DNA from: Dyella jiangningensis
Lineage (GTDB): Bacteria > Pseudomonadota > Gammaproteobacteria > Xanthomonadales > Rhodanobacteraceae
DNA: 64,000 nucleotides
Direction of reading: 5' to 3'
NCBI GenBank assembly: GCA_000632805.1
Contig: CP007444.1
Coordinates: 992,001-1,056,000, forward strand
Shown here: positions 61,830-64,000 of the stretch, piece by piece
Layout: every line of letters begins with the position of its first letter
Position numbering within the stretch: the first letter of the stretch is position 1
The notes under the pieces: model-generated
Database searches by the model: none
What the model was told of the DNA's origin: nothing
What the model saw: the letters and a program-made list of their open reading frames with translations, nothing else
Position numbers and translations under genes: made by a program

Positions 61830-62257
61830 GGCTGTTCCCCTGAACCCTTGCGCGCCCTGGCGGACTGCATGATGGCATCCACAGTAGCCATCGACGGCTT
61901 GCCGCCATCCTTGACGATCATGTCGCATAAGTCTATGAGACGAATAGCTTTTGCCTCCGGGGAGTAGGGCCCCGATAGCGTTTCGTCGTATTCAACAAAC
62001 ATGATCGCCTGGGTCAGTATTTCGGGGGCCAGTGTCACATAGTGAGATGTGCGTCGCATTTGGCCTTGGCCCGTTGTCAGCCATTTACCGGACACCTCTA
62101 GCACGTCCGCAATCACGGCCAATTGACCCGTAGCACCCTGGTCGCCGGTTTCTATCCCCGCCAGCGTGGAATAGGGCATCTCGATAGCTGTCGCCAGCTC
62201 CTTGCGGGACATGCCTCTGGCCTCCCGCGCCTGTCTGATTCGTTCGCCTATGGTCAT
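61826..62257 (-). CDS. Prophage XRE-family repressor (CI-like role)
   Basis: A 143-residue regulator. The helix-turn-helix is at residues about 3-60: IGERIRQAREARGMSRKELA, then MPYSTLAGIETGDQGATGQL. The C-terminal half (about 70-143) has no Ser/Lys autopeptidase motif, so RecA-triggered self-cleavage is not expected and induction must work differently. The start at 62257 avoids a 32-residue extension over the operator. It lies between two promoters with matching operators, the place of CI. Confidence 0.88.
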   Translation of the reverse strand: MTIGERIRQAREARGMSRKELATAIEMPYSTLAGIETGDQGATGQLAVIADVLEVSGKWLTTGQGQMRRTSHYVTLAPEILTQAIMFVEYDETLSGPYSPEAKAIRLIDLCDMIVKDGGKPSMATVDAIMQSARARKGSGEQP

Positions 62258-62293
62258 GGCGATATTGTTGCGGCCATAAGATTCCCTATCCCG

Positions 62294-62322
62294 TTGACAT
62301 GTGCTACGGGATAACGTAGGAT
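62294..62322 (+). promoter_or_regulatory. Rightward early promoter (PR-like)
   Basis: TTGACA, 17-bp spacer, TAGGAT (four of six), 86 bp before the first rightward gene. Operator 3 begins four bases after the -35 box and reaches the -10 box, mirroring the leftward promoter. Confidence 0.8.
62304..62319. promoter_or_regulatory. Repressor operator 3 (right)
   Basis: CTACGGGATAACGTAG, a symmetric variant of operators 1 and 2 (shared core TACGGxATxxCGTA). It lies 47 bp upstream of the repressor start, within the PR-like promoter. Confidence 0.75.
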
Positions 62323-62407
62323 TGGGGCTGTGGGTCGTGGGACTGGTTTCCATGGCCTTTTATTCGGCTCCTAACCCATAAGCCAACGCAAACCAGAGTG
62401 GGCAATC

Positions 62408-62800
62408 ATGCACCAACAAGAAATGCGAATCCTTGGACAGGTTCCGCAGCTCGACCTTGTAGATGAAGGACTTATCGAGCGCTGCGAGAGCTTCCAGCAG
62501 GCGCTTGCCGTGTCCCGTGCCATGGGTCGCCGCAAGCCTTCCGATGGCGTGATTGCCGATGTGGTTGGCGTCCTGCCTTGCGTCTGGTCGCGTATCCAGA
62601 ACAAGCCGAAGAACCGACCGGCCTATATGCCGGAGACGGGCTACAAGTCCCTGTGCGATGCCGTGGGCAATGTTGGCGTCGTGCAGTGGTTGGCTAACCA
62701 GGTCGGCATGACGCTTGTCCCGAAGCGGGAAACGCGAGAGCAGCAATTGCGCCGCGAGCTGGAAGAAATCGAGCGCGCTCGGGTGGGGAGGGCGGCATGA
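62408..62800 (+). CDS. First rightward prophage gene, putative DNA-binding regulator
   Basis: A 130-residue protein in the Cro/CII position. The middle (MGRRKPSDGVIADVVGVLPC and then VWSRIQNKPKNRPAYMP) fits a helix-turn-helix of the type found in phage regulators that sense a phage target, and SLCDAVGNVGVVQWLANQVG resembles the second half of such proteins. The end is a charged helix (REQQLRRELEEIERAR). No exact family named. It is coupled to the next gene by ATGA. Confidence 0.65.
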   Translation: MHQQEMRILGQVPQLDLVDEGLIERCESFQQALAVSRAMGRRKPSDGVIADVVGVLPCVWSRIQNKPKNRPAYMPETGYKSLCDAVGNVGVVQWLANQVGMTLVPKRETREQQLRRELEEIERARVGRAA

Positions 62801-63153
62801 GTCGCGTTGTAAGCCAGGAAGAATTCGCGGCCCGCATCTGCTCCATTCTGGCAAATGTGAATGACTGTGGGTACGTCACTGGCCCTGGTCGGTCTGGCGC
62901 GGTTGCTGCTGTGTATGCATCTCACATCTTGCATATTCCATTTATTCCGTTTGGGTCGAAGGCGCCGCTACACCTCGGACGCATATTGTTGATCGATACG
63001 GCCACCGAAAGCGGACAGACATTGCGTAAGTCGGCGAGGCGCTATGCGCACGCCAATCCTCGCGTTATTGCCTGTTACAGCGAGCCTCCGCGCGTGATGT
63101 TTTGGTACGAAGCGCCTAAGCCACAGTTTTATAGACATGAGGTGGCCGCATGA
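62797..63153 (+). CDS. Phosphoribosyltransferase-like small phage protein
   Basis: A 118-residue protein. GYVTGPGRSGAVAAVYASHI and then GRILLIDTATESGQTLRKSA match the order of a type I phosphoribosyltransferase: an early loop and the 13-residue PRPP-binding motif (hydrophobics, D-x-x-x-x-(T/S)-G-x-T). The core Asp-Asp/Glu pair is Asp-Thr here, so catalysis is doubtful. It lacks a hood domain. Both ends overlap neighbours by four bases. The role in a phage early operon is unknown. Confidence 0.65.
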   Translation: MSRVVSQEEFAARICSILANVNDCGYVTGPGRSGAVAAVYASHILHIPFIPFGSKAPLHLGRILLIDTATESGQTLRKSARRYAHANPRVIACYSEPPRVMFWYEAPKPQFYRHEVAA

Positions 63154-63281
63154 CCGACCAACCCGAAAACGAACCGCTGCCGTTCGACCTGACCGGCTGG
63201 CAACCCATCGCTAACGCCGTCCGTGAGCACATCAAGCAGATGCATGGGCGGGAACTGACTGAGATACCGGAGGCTGCATGA
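63150..63281 (+). CDS. Small prophage protein, 43 residues
   Basis: MTDQPENEPLPFDLTGWQPI followed by ANAVREHIKQMHGRELTEIP. It starts and ends in ATGA overlaps with its neighbours, fills the only space between them, and has protein-like composition. No family recognised. Confidence 0.65.
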   Translation: MTDQPENEPLPFDLTGWQPIANAVREHIKQMHGRELTEIPEAA

Positions 63282-63583
63282 GCAGGTTCTACAAGGGGAA
63301 ACGTGTCCGTGTGGTGTGGTCGCTATTAACTCCCCAGGCTGTCGGAAAGGTTGGAACCATTCTTGGGCCGCCAAATCCCAATTTGCCATTTGAGGGAGGA
63401 ACTCCAAACGGAACAGAGTGGCAGGTTGGTATAGATGATTGGAATGGATCGAGTCGTATACCGGGAACGCTAAATTCATTTTGTCCATGCGAAGAACAGC
63501 TCGAACCCGCCACCGACTCCTACGACGTCACCACCTGGGACAGCTGCGTATGGCAGCCCGAGCATTTGAGGGGGGTGGTATGA
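63278..63583 (+). CDS. Prophage hypothetical protein, 101 residues
   Basis: MSRFYKGKRVRVVWSLLTPQ with VGKVGTILGPPNPNLPF gives a beta-barrel-like small protein of the KOW/SH3 kind; EWQVGIDDWNGSS and CPCEEQLEPA follow. Proteins with this opening are frequent in phage early operons, without a known role. ATGA overlaps on both sides. Confidence 0.68.
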   Translation: MSRFYKGKRVRVVWSLLTPQAVGKVGTILGPPNPNLPFEGGTPNGTEWQVGIDDWNGSSRIPGTLNSFCPCEEQLEPATDSYDVTTWDSCVWQPEHLRGVV

Positions 63584-63792
63584 GCGCGCTTCCCATTACT
63601 AACCCGCTTCAGAAGTTCATACAGAAGCCTACACGCGGCCAAGCCATCAAGGCTAAGTGTGCCGAATGCATGGGATGCACTGCGGAAAACGCCGAACCGG
63701 GCTTCCGCAGTTTGATCCGTGACTGCACATCGCGCAGCTGTCCGCTTTGGACATTCCGCCCGTATCAGGCCAAGCCGGAGTCGCCCGCATGA
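63580..63792 (+). CDS. Cys-rich small phage protein, probable zinc binding
   Basis: A 70-residue protein: RGQAIKAKCAECMGC, then RDCTSRSCPLWTFRPYQ. Five to six Cys in the pattern CxxCxxC...CxxxxC with a following PLWxFRPY is a motif seen in many lambdoid early operons. The start at 63580 overlaps the previous stop by four bases. Function unknown. Confidence 0.75.
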   Translation: MSALPITNPLQKFIQKPTRGQAIKAKCAECMGCTAENAEPGFRSLIRDCTSRSCPLWTFRPYQAKPESPA

Positions 63793-63872
63793 CCTAGCCA
63801 GCACCACTAACGCTTTCCATTCCCTGGGAGGGGGATCAAGCGGCGCAGTTGAAGTACAGGGGGTGACCTCTC

Positions 63873-64000
63873 ATGCGGGACTACGGAAAGATTCACACGT
63901 CGTTCTGGTCGAGCGACACGCTATCAACGCTGGACACCGATGCACGTCTGCTTGCCGTGTATCTGCTTACGTCTCCACACACGAATGCATCGGGTGCTTT
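63873..64000 (+). CDS. Phage replication-type protein, N-terminus only
   Basis: From ATG 63873 (GGGGGTGA nine bases upstream) the first 42 residues read MRDYGKIHTSFWSSDTLSTL and on to LLAVYLLTSPHTNASGA, cut by the window end. This opening (xDYGKxHxSFWxS...RLLALYLLTSPHT) is typical of phage replication initiator or DnaT-like proteins that follow the early regulators. The gene type fits the position after the CII-like gene. Confidence 0.78.
   Translation, partial: MRDYGKIHTSFWSSDTLSTLDTDARLLAVYLLTSPHTNASGA

Larger units (their letters stand above)
52242..64000. mobile_element. Lambdoid prophage, integrase and early regions (right part outside window)
   Basis: Gene order is that of a lambda-like phage: integrase and excisionase-like genes at the tRNA, a long leftward operon with exonuclease-family recombination genes, a repressor between divergent promoters, then a rightward operon reaching a replication-type gene at the edge. 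Base composition is visibly less GC-rich than the flanking chromosome, and nearly all junctions overlap by four bases. Structural and lysis genes are not in view, so completeness cannot be judged. Confidence 0.92.

Noticed and set aside
52242..64000. Anti-phage defence or toxin-antitoxin cargo in the prophage
   Set aside because: I looked for nuclease-toxin, reverse transcriptase, TIR, ATPase, methylase and HEPN signatures. None is visible; the only clear enzymes are integrase and the YqaJ-family nuclease.
1..64000. CRISPR array
   Set aside because: No set of regularly spaced direct repeats with unique spacers was found; the 27-bp repeat at 60395 is contiguous and coding.

Overview
The window is about 64 kb of high-GC DNA that reads like a chromosome of the Rhodanobacteraceae/Xanthomonadaceae (Dyella, Rhodanobacter, Luteibacter type). 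The grounds are strong G/C at third codon positions, a large 180-kDa-class NAD-glutamate dehydrogenase, many CocE/serine-hydrolase/PAP2 genes and the typical dispersed palindromes around GGAGCGCACCCTGTGCGCGA. This is inference from gene content, not a database result.

Positions 1-52241 are chromosome. In order they hold: an RND efflux pump (permease cut by the left edge, plus adaptor); NAD-glutamate dehydrogenase, NAD kinase and a 5'-nucleotidase; an aldo/keto reductase and an EamA transporter; glutaryl-CoA dehydrogenase, a GNAT enzyme and a small nucleotidyltransferase-like protein; a fused 2-oxo acid dehydrogenase E1; an Ivy-type lysozyme-inhibitor lipoprotein; a PAP2 phosphatase and two exported hydrolases; a four-gene chemosensory operon (soluble double-PAS receptor, CheR, CheD, triple-CheW protein) behind a full-consensus flagellar sigma-28 promoter; a multicopper oxidase and two small exported proteins; a TetR-HlyD-ABC-ABC2 efflux operon with a palindromic operator; a CocE esterase, a membrane diguanylate cyclase and an FMN reductase; polyphosphate kinase with a Pho-box-like upstream site; an AraC regulator divergent from a fosmidomycin-resistance-type MFS pump; a GH43 glycosidase; a leftward gene group DUF4190-SDR-methyltransferase-pyrD-murB; and an ALDH7/AmaB-type dehydrogenase. 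AmaB and GcdH are both steps of lysine catabolism, but lie 36 kb apart.

A tRNA-Arg(CCT) at 52165-52241 marks the end of the chromosomal part. From there to the right edge runs the early region of a lambdoid prophage. A tyrosine integrase lies next to the tRNA, and a long leftward operon of very compact small genes follows (excisionase-like protein, modular hypothetical proteins, an SSB-tailed protein, a YqaJ/lambda-exonuclease-family nuclease and its partner). An immunity region comes next, with an XRE repressor between two divergent promoters. The rightward operon begins with a candidate CII/Cro-position regulator, a phosphoribosyltransferase-like protein and Cys-rich small proteins, and reaches a replication-type protein cut by the right edge. 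At 18 prophage junctions the genes overlap as ATGA. The immunity region can be read in detail: three copies of one 16-bp operator, two of them inside the 17-bp spacers of matching TTGACA promoters, each starting four bases after the -35 box.

The most interesting items are the sigma-28-driven soluble-receptor/triple-CheW operon, the operator architecture of the prophage, the re-used sequence modules among the prophage small genes, the 27-bp tandem repeat in a DUF7666-type gene, and a structured 400-bp gap inside the leftward prophage operon.
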